Shown: positions 47,450 to 59,430 of the stretch, piece by piece
Layout of the letters: every line of letters begins with the position of its first letter
How positions within the stretch are numbered: the stretch's first letter is position 1
From: Morchella semilibera
Lineage: Eukaryota > Ascomycota > Pezizomycetes > Pezizales > Morchellaceae
Assembly (NCBI GenBank): GCA_009192285.1
Contig: WBVU01000011.1
Location: forward strand, 496,001 to 560,000
Length of the DNA: 64,000 nt
Direction: 5' to 3'
Notes under the pieces: model-generated
What the model saw: only the letters and a program-made list of their open reading frames with translations
The model's database searches: none
What the model was told of the DNA's origin: nothing
Position numbers and translations under genes: made by a program

Positions 47450-48613
47450 GTTGAAACAAAAGGCAGGGACCTCCCGAATTATGGATTTGTAATTTTTTTT
47501 TTGAGGAGATTATGGATTTATCCACCAAGCACTTCAATGGGAGACCTTATCTCCTCTAGAAGACGCCCCGACTCTCTTACGATGAGAGAAGGGGTGAATA
47601 AAAAATGTGCTGTTGTAGAGTTAGTGATGGGGGGGTGTTTACTCGCCTTACTTGTTGTAAGCACCAACATGATCTCTCTCGGGTATGAGAGACTCTCTCA
47701 GTACTAAGACCGTTGACCATACGGTGTCGGGTGCCCCTCAAGGAGAATAGGGTAGGGCTATCTGGGTGCAGAGACCTTCCTTGATACGGTTTACTAAAAG
47801 AGCTGGGCCCTCGCCTCCCTATCCATGGTCTAGACGGGCTAGAGACTTGACCCCTAGTTCCTAATTCCTAGGGGTCTGTGTTCGTCCGAGAGTAGGTTAT
47901 TGGCCTTGGGGTGTTTGTTATATCAAACCCTAAGGCATTTGTCACTTTTCCCAAAGTCCTGGAACTATCCTTCTCCGGTAGGGAGTGTGGGGAGCTCTAG
48001 TTTACAGCAAAAAAGTAAAGAGTAGCCTCTGTCTCTTATGGACTGTCTTCTGGTTGGGAGCTACAGGAAGAGTATGGAATAGGGTGAGATGGTGGCTTGG
48101 GCGTCATCCAGGTGGGTAGTTGATGCCGATGGGGGTGTCATTGATGTACTATATGAGGGTGGAAGGGCTAGAAAATGGACCCAAGGTTCTCCGGTGGTAG
48201 GCACACCTATCCTTCTCTATCATTCTTACTTTCTGCAGCTGCCGTCGGGGCAGGACAAGATGGTTGTATGAAGCCGTCCGTGTCTTTGAGTCAAACCCCT
48301 AGATAGGGTCCACCGGGTTGCCTGGCGGGTCGGCCACAGGAAGCATAGTCAGATAATTGTGGTATTAACACCAGCAAAGAGGACTTGTGTTGACTCCTCT
48401 CTCTCGCCATTGTTTTATGGCGGCGTAAGAGTACTTATACCGTCCCCTCCTCTGGACAGGGGATCCTTGGTCTCTGGGTGCTTGGTGTCCGTTATTTGAG
48501 GACCGGCTGTTTATAGAGCCTGAGCCAGAAACAACAGACTGGCGGGTTGTACCTCCGTTCTTTGATCCTCGGGTGTCTCTTCCGTTGTGGTGGGGTAGGG
48601 GTGTGGCTAGGCA

Positions 48614-48631
48614 TTCACGGGTCATCACTCG
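48614..48631 (+). promoter_or_regulatory. Split motif site 13
   Basis: Reads TTCAC GGGTC ATCACTCG. The first base is T rather than a purine. Confidence 0.4.
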
Positions 48632-50392
48632 CTCTGTAGGTCAATGAGGGTCACAGAAAGGTTACCCAGCCTGCCCACACCACAACCACATCTGGGGACC
48701 CAGGCTTTCTGTTAATACCAACCTGCTTATATATAGGGGACTGACTGGCTTTACAAGACCCCACCATTGCTAATAGCTGGTCAGGGACACACTAATCTTA
48801 CGCTGGAATCAGACCCCCCAGAACCACACGCAGACAAGAGACCAAGTGCCCGAGTGATGTGTGTGAGGTATGGATCTGTTTTTCGAAATGATTTTAGGCT
48901 CTTGGTCTTGCAAGAAATCATGGAGAAGAACAAATCCATACTTGATAGCAAGGCACTCGGGTGGAGTCTATATGGGGATATCGTTACCAAAAGCGCTGGC
49001 AGCTAGCTGGGGTGTTCTTTAAATGGGTTAAGATGGTACTAGCACTTCGCCAATTACTCTAGGGTCTTGGGGTCTAGCTAGCTACGTAGGAAAAGCAACA
49101 GTCTTGTCCCTCAGTTGTAGAAGGGTATTGGATTCTCCAGGCTGTCTGGCTTGCAATATGCAGTAACTACATTGAGATCTCTCCTCGTGTGTAATCGATA
49201 TACGTATACTGCTCAAGGAGATGGGCTTTAACCCCCACTTTGCACTAACCATCTCGTATATACAAGTACTTACTACACACGCGCACACTTTATCCTGTCT
49301 GTACATGCCTGTTAGTATCCGTGACGGAAGAAGCATCTGGAAGGCTACGAAACTTATAGAAAGGACCAGTCCCTAAAACGACCGCTGTGAAGCCCACCAA
49401 CCGAAGGGAGGAATCAAACCCCCAAGTGTGCAGAATGTCAAAGGCCACCAAACCTGCTACAAAACACTACTGTTAGGCCTGTTGTCAAGAAAGCAGCCAA
49501 AACACACCCGTTGAACCTGATGTTGTCGAGCCCTGCTATAGAGTTTAAAACGTTGTATGGGCTAGGAAAGCACCAGTGACTTCCTTACAGAATTGCGCCG
49601 ACCAGCTACAGAGGGAAAACTACAGTAGTAGAGCTTCTAGAAAAAGGTGAGATGAAAGAAGAAATCCAAGAGAACACACAAACTACAGTACCTAAGCCCT
49701 GAACTAACACACACACACGCTTTATAGACCGTGCCCGACATCAAAACAATGCCAAATACGGAGGACAGCCTACAGAGCAGCAACACCTCCGTGCCCAACC
49801 ACAACCAGCCACTCAAGCTGGTTGAGCGAGCAGGAACGTTTGGTGGCTGCAAAGTCGCTCGTCGTTACTATAGGCACAATTCCCCTTGCGGGAAACCCCG
49901 GCTTAGCTCGTGGACATATACGCTCAAGCAAATAGCAAGCTAAAAGAGCTCCAAGAACAAACACTAGCACCGTCGAATTCACTACTATTTATACTTAAAT
50001 CCAAATTTAAAAGGTTATATAGCGTCCGCAACCGCCAACCTCTACGGAATATGTAGCTCATCATATAGCGGCACGACATCCAAGCCCTTCAGGTGATATA
50101 GCTGGCTGGCTGGCTGTACCTACATCACTCCCGGACTATCCAAATATATCAACCCCCCCCCCCCGAGAGATACGGGGCTCCTGTCGAGGCTTGTACATGT
50201 AGGTGTGAGTGGCTCCATCCACCAACCGTACAACATTTTCCACTTCTCAACCTCGAACGGAGGGGACGATAGGGTTTTTTTTATTTGAGAAATAATACCT
50301 TCGGATATGTGTGTATGTGCATCGGTATAACATTTCTTCCCTCTCTACCCTCCTCTACGCGTCTATACTCCCAGAGCAAGGTCGATGGGTCG

Positions 50393-50410
50393 GTCATGGG
50401 TAATCACTCG
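50393..50410 (+). promoter_or_regulatory. Split motif site 14
   Basis: Reads GTCAT GGGTA ATCACTCG, followed by CACTCG again. Confidence 0.5.
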
Positions 50411-50548
50411 CACTCGCACACACACACATGCGCTGAAACTACTCTCAGACAGCTAGACAACAAGAAGAGAAATATGCAAACACCCTGCTGATCTATTTTT
50501 TCTCTCGGTATCTGGCTGGCAAAAGAGGTCGTTCTGGTATTTTCTTGG

Positions 50549-50566
50549 GTCACACAATATCACTCG
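50549..50566 (+). promoter_or_regulatory. Split motif site 15
   Basis: Reads GTCAC ACAAT ATCACTCG. About 200 bp beyond the stop codon of the minus-strand gene ending at 50765. Confidence 0.5.
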
Positions 50567-50764
50567 GTCCCCATATCACAATATCAGAATATCACAAAAA
50601 ACTCACTCTCACGGACGGACGGATATTCGCAGTCATCCCCAAATCCCAATATCCCAATCTTTAAATTCTAAAAAAAAAAAAAAAACTCGGTGGCCTTACC
50701 GGCCAAAACGTTCATTACCCCTTCCTCCTCCCTTACCCCCCAAAGAAGCCAGCAGCAGCAGCTC

Positions 50765-52839
50765 CTACACGCCAGCCGGCCCAACAAAAGCCGCACTCTT
50801 CGCCGGCGCCGGTGCTTTCCTTCTCCTCTGCGGCGCGACTGCCACTGCCACTGCCGTCCCATCACCGGCTCTAGCCTTCTCCCTCCTCGCCGCATCCTTC
50901 ACCCACCTGGCCAGCCACCCAGCCCTCTCCGTCACCACCGGATACTCCTTCCCGCCCTCCTCCTGTGCCCACCTCTTCGGTCCCTGTGGACCTGCACCCG
51001 TGCTGCCGCCCAACGGCGCCGGCGAACAGAGCGCCTCCCAGCTCCCCTCGATACCCACAAAGTTGCCCGTCTTGCGCAGCACCTCTATCCAGTCTGCGCG
51101 CGCGGGCGACCGCGCGGCCAGAAAGATGGGGTATCCGTCGCAGACGCGCGCAAGCCGCGCGACCATGTGTGCATGGCGGAGGAGCTCCTTTGGCGGCGTG
51201 TTGAGTAGGACGTGGCAGAGGAGGAGGCTGTGGAGGGCGTCGGTGAGCAGCGGGTGGTAGGTTATTGACTCGGTGGAGTCGGAGAGGAGGGCGGTGAGCG
51301 CGGCGGAGGTCGGCGTCGGCGCTGGCGCGGTGGGAGAGGTTTTGGTGAGTGCGGTGCAGGGGTACGGGGGGAGAGAGGCTGGCGGGGATGTGAAGAGCGT
51401 TGAGAGGGCGTAGACGGGGGGCGGAGGGAGGGATGTGAAGGGGCGGGAGTTTGCGCTGCTGGCTCCGCCGCCGCCTCCACCACCGCCGGTCCGGGTGAGA
51501 GCGCTGCTGGTGCTGCTGCTGTTAGTGCTGCTCTCGGAGGTGTTGCTGCTACCGCTGCTGCTGCTCTGGCGGTAAAACATCTCGAGGAGCCTTTTGGCGT
51601 CCTTCTCCGTGTCCCCGGATCCGCGGCCACGCCCCAGCTCCTCATTCACCTTCCTGATGAACTCGTCTCGAGTCTCCGCCGGAAGTCCAGGCGTATACTC
51701 AAAGTTCCCCAGGAAGCGAACAAAGTCCCTCAGCGCCCTCTTTGCGTTTGCCCTGACGACCTTCCGGGCTGCCTCCTTCTCCGTTTCTTCCACCGGCGCC
51801 GCGCCCGCCTTTGGCCTGTCCAGCGCCGTCTCGACCGCCCCGGCCGCAATCGTCAGATATGTCGACGCCCTATGGAACAGCAGCTGCGCCTCCAGACTCG
51901 ATGGCGCCTGCTGCTGCTCCTCCCCCATCACCAACGCTCCCCCGCGCGCAGTAGCAACAACGGAGTCATGCCTCGTCGGCCTACACACGTTGAGCCCCGC
52001 CGTCAGGTCCGCCGCGGCGCTGACATGGTCGTCCTTGAACGCCTTCGTGACGGCCCTTGTGCGCAGGGGCGCGGCCTCGCCGGGGCGCTCCCCAATCACG
52101 TCGTCGAGCGGCGCAAGGCTGGTGCACTTTGCGAGCATGCGCGACGGGATCTTCTCGTGGAAGAAGTGGACGTACTTTGCGTCCGGGTCGTTTGGGTTTC
52201 GTTGGAGCACCAGCGACGCAACGTCCTCGAGCGAGCTGGCGCTCTGCATTGTCGCGACGGAGGCGGCGATCTCGTCGAGGTGGTAGGCGCGCGAGAGCTT
52301 CTGCGTGGCGAGCTCGCGCATGCGGTGCTTGCGTTCGCGGGAGAGGCGCGGGGCGGAGGGGGAGGCGGAGGGGGAGGCGGCGCGCACGGCGAGAGTCGTG
52401 GCGTCGTCGACCAGGTGCCGGATCTGGACGAGGTCCGAGAGGACGGAGGGGTCGATGGGGCGTGGGCGGGGGGCATGGTGGTTACTGTGGAGGAGGGAGG
52501 TGAGGACCTCGGGGGGGAGCTGGAGCCAGGGGCCGTGGAAGGAGGAGATGTAGCGCCAGTGTCTGTTGGGTGGGGGAGGTTAGTAGATTGTTCAATTGAG
52601 AGAGGTAAGTCCAGATCAATCCAATTCTTAGATTTTTGGGATAGACAGCGTCGCCGGCGCTCGAATGATATTGGGAGGGAGGGGGGGAGAGGGGAGGGGA
52701 AGGGAAGGGGATGAATATACTTATTCCTACAGATGATTAACGCCGAAGACGACGGCGCTTCATTCTTCTCCCCCGGGGTATCTCCCATGGCCGCGGTCTT
52801 GTTCTTCTTTCCGGCAGTCTTCTTTGGAGGATTCGACAT
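50765..52839 (-). CDS. Conserved fungal protein of unknown function
   Basis: Two exons (52839-52721 and 52562-50765) encode 638 aa. The N-terminal ~40 residues are Lys-rich and low complexity. Then come segments that look highly constrained: HWRYISSFHGPWLQLPPEVL, RERKHRMRELATQKLSRAYH with LDEIAASVATMQSASSLEDV, YVHFFHEKIPSRMLA, and late in the protein TYHPLLTDALHSLLLCHVLL and ARLARVCDGYPIFLAARSPA. The helical pattern with repeated A/L positions suggests a TPR-like scaffold. Ser- and Gly-rich linkers (SSSSGSS, a G9 run) separate the blocks. I believe similar proteins occur widely in Pezizomycotina, but I know no function. The region is GC-rich, so long ORFs on the opposite strand are shadows. 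The intron (158 nt) is long for this genome and contains a GGGAA-type repeat. Confidence 0.8.
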
Positions 52840-54115
52840 GGTGGGTGGAGTTCGAATTTCCCTAGCTGCTCGGAGGGGAAGGGAGAGGGAGAGGATTATG
52901 GACGAAAGAGGAGGAGGAGGAGGAGAGGAAGATTGAAGGTGATGGCGGGAAAAAAAATAGATCCGATCCTCTGGTGCTGCTAATCCCCACACACACACAC
53001 ACACAGTGCGGTCAATTTTAGGGAATCCGATATACAAACACCCACACCAAAGACGATCGAGGTGAGTGCGCGCGTGTTTGGAGTGGGGGAGAAGAGATGG
53101 ATTTCTTGTATTGATTTGATTGTATTAATTGATTGTAGCTGAGTAGGGATAAGAACAAGAAAAAACCAGAGGGCTTGGAGATATCCAACAAAGAAGAAGA
53201 AGCGCTGCGTCCATCCTCTCTCCTTCTCTCTCTCTGAGACGGTCTGTATATGCCATGCACCCCTCCTCCTCCTCCTCTCCCACCCCCTATGTATGTACTC
53301 TACTCTATTGTATTGTATGCATGCAGATCCTCTCCCACCGCAGGAAAATAAAAAAATAAAAAATAAGAAAAAGAAAGTTTACCCCTGGCGCATACACACG
53401 CACACACATGAGCGGGGCCGCCGACGGCGACAGTGATCTGACCCCAGACGTCGTCGTGTGGCCGGCCGGAGCGCGGTGGGCGAGAGCACTTACTGTATAT
53501 GATCTATCTACTCTACTCTAGAGTAGTACTGCAGAGTAGCACCAGGGACAACCAGAAAAAGCAAAAAGGGAAAAAAAAGAGAGAGACGGATCCATGTGCA
53601 GCGTGCGGTGCGTGAGAGCGGCAGACTGCGTTTCTTGCCCCTCATTTGGGTCTGGACCCTGAGGAGGAGAGGAGGGAGGTTAGATATCATGTAGTAGTAG
53701 TAGTAATAGCAAAATAGTGCATGCTTAATTCTCCCACTGAGGCAGGAGCCCTTGAGGCCCGGGCAGGTATTGGGCGTATTGGGAGTGGAGGTGGTGTAAT
53801 AGTAGGTTGCATATATATATGTAGTTATATGTGTGGTGGATTCATATCATCCGTCCGGTAGTAAGGCAATAGTAGGAATAGTAATAGTGAGAATAGTAAG
53901 GGTCAAAGTACATACTCAACTTTTTTTTTTGCACGACTTTACTTTTTGTTTAAATACATATCGAGAAAGAGTAAAAGAAAGAAGGAAAAAAAAGAGGAAA
54001 AAATAACCGCCGCCGTCTTTAACGTACAGGGAGTTCTAACAACTATGAGACTTTTTTTTTTTCATTACTAGCTAGCTAGCTACTTGGTACCTACTATATA
54101 TCCTTTACCCCGATT
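52840..54115. other. Intergenic: promoter of the 638-aa gene and UTP5 3' flank
   Basis: No gene. It contains GGA-rich promoter sequence, a (CA)n run (about 52989-53006), several CACACA/CGCACA patches near 53390 and (AGT)n near 53694. The T/A-rich part at 53930-54070 is the likely UTP5 terminator. Confidence 0.45.
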
Positions 54116-56655
54116 TCACCGTCTGCTCTTGCTCTTGCTCTTGGCCGACTTCCGCTGCTGCTGCTGCTGCTCTTCCTCCTCTTCCTCAGAGTCGAGGACC
54201 TGGACGTCGACGTCGTCGTAGTCCACTTCGTCCTCGTCCTCGTCCTGGCTGGCCTCGCTGGCCTCGATGTCGAAGAAGCCTTTATCCTCCTCTTCATCGT
54301 CTTCGTCCTCATCATCTTCATCGTCCTCTTCGTCGTCGTCCTCCTCCTCGTCCTCCTCCTCCATGTCCTCCTCCTCCTCATCTTCCTCGTCCCCAACCTT
54401 CCCGCCAATGAAGCTCGCGTCTTCAATTAGCAGTCCCTGCATCCCCACCTCCTCCGGCTCCTCGTCGCTCTCGTCATCGTCCTGCCCTTCCACATAGAGC
54501 ACGCCCCTCTCCTCGTCGTCCTCCTCCTCCTCGACGCCGCTCCTCAGCGCCTTCCGCAGGTCCACCTGCGCCTTCAGCATATCCAGGCGTCCCTGGAGGG
54601 CCAGCAGTCTCGGCAGCGCCCCCGCGCGGCTGTGCAGCGTCGTGTACAGCCCCGACAGCGTGCCCATGAGGTCGGGCAGGGAGACGAGGTATCCGCCGTG
54701 GGCGACGAGCGTCCAGCGGACCCAGATGCCGAGGGAGCCGGCGCGGCCGGGGCGGCGCGCGATGCGCTCGGCGAGGCGCTCGAGGAGCTGCACGGCGAGC
54801 GGCGACGTCAGCCGTCGGATGGTGCTGAGGATCGTGGCCGAGTCGGTGACGTGGAGGCAGGACTCGAGCATCTGTGTGTCGTTGGTCTTGAGCGCCTGTG
54901 TGAGGACCGTGGTGAGGGAGCCGGCGGCGGGCGGCGCAATGGCCTTCTTGGTGATTGCGGTGGAGGCGGTGGTGGTAGCGGGGCGGACGGTTAGGGCGGT
55001 GGAGGCGCGGGTCACTTCGAGCGCTTGGAACTTTTCGAAGAAGGAGGGTTCGTCGGCGGGGGTGGCGGCGTTGGGGTCGGCGTCCTCGTCGTCGTCGTCG
55101 TCGGAGAGGTCGGAGGGCGCGCTGTCGCCTGCGTCGCTGACTGCGTCTTCCATGCCGATGTCTTGGGCGTCGGTACCGCCGAGAACGACGGACTTGCTCT
55201 GGTCGACAGAGGCCTTTCCCATGTCCTTGACGCCGTTCATTGTTGTGGTCGCGCCACCGCCGCCGATACGGACGGTGCTGGAGCGCTCGATCTCGACTGT
55301 GCCGGTGAGGACCAATGCGCCGGTCTCGGGGCTGGCCCAGCGGAGCTTCTCAAACTCCATGTTGACGCCGCTCTCAACCCATGCGACGACAATGTCCTCA
55401 TCCTGGAATGAGGCGTCCGCGATTGAGACACGCTCCTTGCCGTTGCCGGGACGCACGATGGCCACTTTGGCGCTGGCCTTCTTGGTGATTGCCTTCCGCT
55501 TTCTCGCGGCGCCCGGGGACGCTGTCGGCGGTGCGGCATCTGCGGGGTGGAAGGGGGCGGTGAAGATCTCTACGGCGCCGTCGGTGGTGACCGCGGCGAG
55601 GAGGTCGGAGGTGGGCGTGACGTCGACGGAGGTGACGTCGGATTCGGCGACGAGGGCGCCAACGCTCTTTGTGCTCCCCGAGAGGGCAAACACGTTGATG
55701 AAGCGGTCCGAGTCGGCGGCGGAGAGGAAATGAGTGTTGTCGGTCGAGGTGACGAGGGTGTGGATCGGGGTTGTGTTGGCGGTGAACTTTGCGGGGGCGG
55801 ACATGCCGGGGTTTTGGTGGCTGATGGCGTAGACGGTGTGGGATGCGCAGAGGACGTGGGTGGGCGGGGAGTAGGCGAGGCGGCGGATTGCGGCGTCGGG
55901 GAGATTAATTGCTCTGTTTGACTGTGAGCTGTGGGGGGTTTTTTTTTATAGAGTGCGGGCTTGGGGTAATGATTGAAATGCAGGTTGGGTTAAATAGGTA
56001 TTTCTGGGGATATTTCTAAACAGAACCCCAATAGAACCATCCATAAATTGCAATTGGCCCTCCAAACATACAAACAAAGATATGAAAGAAAAAGAGAAAG
56101 AAAGAAAGGGAAAAAAAAATCTTCATACCTCATCATAAACCTCCTCCTCAAATCCCATTCAACCAACTTTCCATCGGCCCCACAACTCCACCCCCTCCCC
56201 TCCCCCTCCTTTCCAGGCGAAAACACAAACTGCCTGACCTCACTAAGATGGCCGCCCTCGAGCACGCCGACCACCGCGCCCTCGCTCGGCGAGAACAGCA
56301 CAACCTCCCCTCTACTCGTCGCGGCCGCAACCACCACCGTCGCATCCCCACCGGGGGCGTCGACCCTCTTCCTCTTCTTCTTGGCGGCGGTGCTGGAGGA
56401 GGAGGAGGCGGGGGGAACGGTGCCCCAGGCGAGGGAGGTGATGGAGACGCCCTTGTCGAGCGAGTGCTCGCAGCGGAGACGGCCCGTGGTGGTGTCGTGG
56501 ATTCGCAGGCGGACGCTGTCGAGGCCGAGGATGGCGGAGGCGAAGAGGGAGAGGCGTAGGTGCGCGGGGGAGAAGGAGGAGGCGAGTAGAGGCGTGCCTG
56601 TTCCTGTGGCCGTGAGAGAGGGTTTTGAGGTTGTTGGGGGCTTTTTTTGGACCAT
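54116..56655 (-). CDS. UTP5: U3 snoRNP / t-UTP subunit UTP5 (WD40 plus Utp12 domain)
   Basis: Two exons (56655-56129 and 55928-54116) encode 779 aa. The N-terminal half has WD40-type strands (LLASSFSPAHLRLSLFASAI, LRIHDTTTGRLRCEH, GEVVLFSPSEGAVVGVLEGG, then DGKLVEWDL). A helical Utp12 domain (about residues 500-640: SLTTVLTQALKTNDTQMLES, RRLTSPLAVQLLERLAERIA, GYLVSLPDLMGTLSGLY) follows. The last ~130 residues are an extreme Asp/Glu tract with poly-Q and a KSKSKSRR basic end, typical of nucleolar proteins. UTP5 belongs to the t-UTP/UTP-A complex that couples rDNA transcription to 18S pre-rRNA processing. The 200-nt intron is long; its acceptor at 55929 restores the frame (AG+C). Divergent from ALG8. 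Confidence 0.86.
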
Positions 56656-57132
56656 TGTGCGTCGAGGATTATATGTATGTATGTAGGAGGAGGGAGACGG
56701 TATTATATTAGGTCGTAGATTTAATTGGGAGAAGAGAGAGAGATTGTGGGGATTGTCGTGGTGGTGAGGATTTGTTTGGTTTTGATTTTTGGTTCCTTTC
56801 CGTTCCTCTGCTTTTTCCTCCTGTTCTCTTCTTCTTCTTCTTGAAGGTTGCGTTCGAAACTTTTTTTTGGACGACTTTTTTTTTTTTTTTGGAGTGAGAA
56901 GGATGGACATTCCTGTTGTTATGCGTATATTGGGGCACTGTGGGGGTTTGACATTCACGTGATCGCTGATGCGTCCAGGGCAGAGGCCGGGTAACAAACA
57001 ATCAACGCTCATTCGCCGGTTTCTCACTCAACAACACGTTACAGAATATACAAATACAAATACAAATACAAATACAATTGCAATTGCAGTTCCAGTCCTC
57101 CCCTCTCGCTCTCTTGGGATGAATGTGTGAAT
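56656..57132. promoter_or_regulatory. Shared divergent promoter of UTP5 and ALG8
   Basis: 477 bp between the two start codons. It has a CACGTG E-box at 56956-56961 and, on the ALG8 side, five copies of ACAAAT (about 57048-57078) followed by CAATTGCAATTGCAG. The UTP5 side is CT-rich when read toward UTP5. Confidence 0.6.
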
Positions 57133-58894
57133 ATGGAGAAATTCCACCCTTCACTGCGCGAGTGCGCCATTGTTGCTACGGCCTTTAAGCTCCTGCTCAT
57201 CCCCACATAGTCAGTATCACTAGCTATTATCACTACTGCCGGAACTCGAGCTGATCTGCGCAGTAAATCTACAGACTTTGAGGTCCACCGCAACTGGCTG
57301 GCCATCACCCACTCGCTCCCTGTCAAGGAGTGGTATTACGAGGTAATTATAATTATATATACTGTTCTGCTTTCCCGGCTAGTAGTAGAGAGTTATGATA
57401 CTAAGGCACAGCTCTCGAGCTGATCTAGAATACTTCGGAATGGACACTCGACTATCCCCCGTTCTTTGCGGCCTTCGAATGGTGCCTGAGCCAGGTCGCA
57501 AAGTACTTTGATCCGGCCATGCTCGATGTCAACAACCTCAATTACTCGAGCACGCAGACGGTCTACTTCCAGCGCCTGTCCGTCATCGTCACGGAGCTGC
57601 TGCTCGTCTATGCCCTCCAAAAGTCAGTGTTGCCCTCCCCAGCTATGAGGGAGAGGAGCTTGGGTTCTAACTAGTAGTGGGTGCAGATACGTCAACACCG
57701 CCCCCGAGGCCTCCAAACGTACCGCCCACGCCGCCGCGCTCTCGATCCTCCTCTCCCCCGGCCTCCTGATCATCGACCACATCCACTTCCAGTACAACGG
57801 ATTCCTGTACGGGATCCTCCTGCTGTCTCTGGTCCTTGCGCGCTCCCCGTCCACCCGCCTGCTCTCGGGGCTGCTGTTTGCCGCCCTCTTGTGCTTCAAG
57901 CACATCTACCTCTACCTGGCGCCCGCGTACTTTGTGTTCCTGCTGCGCGCCTACTGTCTCGGCCCAAAGTCAATCCTCGACATCCGCTTCGCCAACTGCG
58001 TCAAGCTGGGCCTGGGCCTGGTCGTCGTGTTTGGCGCCGCCTTTGGCCCGTTCGTGTATTGGGGGCAGATGGAGCAGCTGGCGAAGCGCCTCTTCCCGTT
58101 CAGTAGGGGGTTGTGTCATGCGTACTGGGCGCCGAACGTGTGGGCAATGTACTCGTTCACCGACCGCGTGCTGATCTACGGTAAGTCCCCCGGTTATCTG
58201 TCAAGGGCCCAAAGAAAAACTGACATTCCCAGTTGCCCCCCGCCTCGGCCTCACCGTTGACACCTCCGCCATCAACAGCGTCACTCGCGGCCTCGTCGGC
58301 GACACCTCCTTCGCCGTCCTCCCCGAGATCACCCCGCGCACCACCTTCCTCCTAACGCTCTTCTTCCAGCTCCTCTCCCTCTTCAAGCTCTGGCTCTCGC
58401 CCACCCCCGACACCTTCCTGGGCGCCGTGACGCTGTGCGGCTTCGCCTCCTTCCTCTTCGGCTGGCACGTGCACGAGAAGGCCGTCCTCCTCATCATCAT
58501 CCCCTTCTCCCTCCTAGCCCTCAAGGACCGCCGCTACCTAGGCGCCTTCCGCCCGCTCGCCGTCGCCGGCCACGTCTCCCTCTTCCCACTCCTCTTCACG
58601 GCCCCCGAGTTCCCGCTAAAGACCGTCTACACCGTGCTGTGGCTCGTGGTGTTCCTATCGGCCTTTGACCGCCTGGCCCCCGTCAGCAACGGCCAGAGAA
58701 GGTTCCTCCTGGACCGCCCCGCAACGCTGTTTATTGTCGTCAGCGTCCCCCTGGTGGCGTACACGAGTGTGGCGCATGGGCTGGTGTTTGGCGGACGATA
58801 TGAGTTTCTGCCGTTGATGTTTACGAGTAGTTATGCTGCGGTTGGGGTCGTGGGGAGTTGGGTCGGGTTTAGTTGGTTGTATTTTACGGCGTAG
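57133..58894 (+). CDS. ALG8: Dolichyl-P-Glc:Glc1Man9GlcNAc2-PP-dolichol glucosyltransferase ALG8
   Basis: Exons 57133-57209, 57264-57342, 57429-57622, 57687-58180 and 58233-58894 encode 501 aa with about 10-12 hydrophobic helices. ALG6/ALG8 signatures are [20 protein letters not shown] (first lumenal loop with the catalytic Asp region), [55 protein letters not shown] and [13 protein letters not shown]. The sequence fits ALG8 better than ALG6 (HVHEKA, VAPRLGL). It adds the second glucose to the lipid-linked oligosaccharide in the ER lumen, priming efficient N-glycosylation. Four short introns, all phase-consistent. The first 26 codons lie in a separate small exon. Confidence 0.93.
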
Positions 58895-59082
58895 GTTTGG
58901 GAGGTAGATAGATAGATAGGATATCAATTTGATTTATTTTTATTTCGCCTTGAGTGTTTTGTAGTGCAGATTGTGAATTGACAGAAAGTGTGTGTACCTA
59001 CCGGGTGAGTGACGTCCTACTTGATGTGCAGAGCCTGGCAGGATGGTCCCGGACCAAGAAACTCATAGATAGGTATACGAAA

Positions 59083-59129
59083 GATAAAATAAAAGATAAA
59101 ATAAAAGATAAAATAAAAGATAAAATAAA
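59083..59129 (+). repeat. 12-bp tandem repeat GATAAAATAAAA (about four copies)
   Basis: Four near-perfect copies followed by an A9 run. On the minus strand this is a T-rich tail directly 3' of the tRNA-like element. Confidence 0.9.
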
Positions 59130-59147
59130 GGATAAAAAAAAAGTTAG

Positions 59148-59216
59148 TCCACCAGGGGTGGGGATCGAACCCGCCCCCATGCGCGGCTGGGGCACCCTCT
59201 CCTCCACGACCACCCC
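59148..59216 (-). repeat. tRNA-like element, possible SINE head or tRNA pseudogene
   Basis: The minus strand reads GGGTTCGATCCCC, a good Pol III B box, about 45 nt after TGGTCGTGGAGG, a loose A box, and ends at a T9 run. The acceptor and T arms cannot both pair, so it is not a functional tRNA. With the adjacent simple-repeat tail it resembles a tRNA-derived SINE. Only one copy is evident here. Confidence 0.3.
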
Positions 59217-59430
59217 ATTTCCATCCCTCAATCACAACCACCAGCCCACAGCCTCTCAACGCATGCTGGTTGTGGCCCCCTTGGCTCTCTTAAACCCCGT
59301 GCATACTGGGTGGTTAGCCCTTTTTGGTCCAGGAAGTTTTTACCCTAAGCTGCTCTCTTGCGGACTGTTACCCGCAGCACGACGCTCCCCCGTCAACTCC
59401 CATCGACCACTGCTGGTGGGGACATACTCG

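Larger units (their letters stand above)
47117..50764. other. Gene-free region with four split motif sites
   Basis: No gene recognised. The first ~100 nt are the T-rich NBP35 terminator. Between 47.4 and 50.0 kb there are several short ORFs on both strands without a recognisable family, an AC-rich stretch at 49.7 kb and a C12 tract at about 50153. One TACATGTA is at 50194-50201. The base composition resembles the other gene-poor stretches, so decayed repeats are possible but not shown. Confidence 0.5.

Noticed and set aside
49395-49470. B-box-like GGTTTGATTCC on the minus strand
   Set aside because: The T arm can pair, but no acceptor or D arm could be found at the right distance.
47400-50000. 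Possible retrotransposon remnants
   Set aside because: No reverse transcriptase, integrase or LTR motif could be read on either strand, and no long terminal repeats were seen.
50690-52714. Long plus-strand ORFs opposite the 638-aa gene
   Set aside because: They are Arg/Pro/Ala-rich shadow frames of a GC-rich coding region. The minus-strand frame has conserved-looking blocks and a consistent splice junction.
54267-54497. Poly-Ser ORF (76 codons) on the plus strand
   Set aside because: Antisense reading of the UTP5 Asp/Glu tract.
54632-55921. Plus-strand ORFs (up to 363 codons) opposite UTP5
   Set aside because: Compositionally biased antisense frames. The minus strand encodes recognisable WD40 and Utp12 segments.
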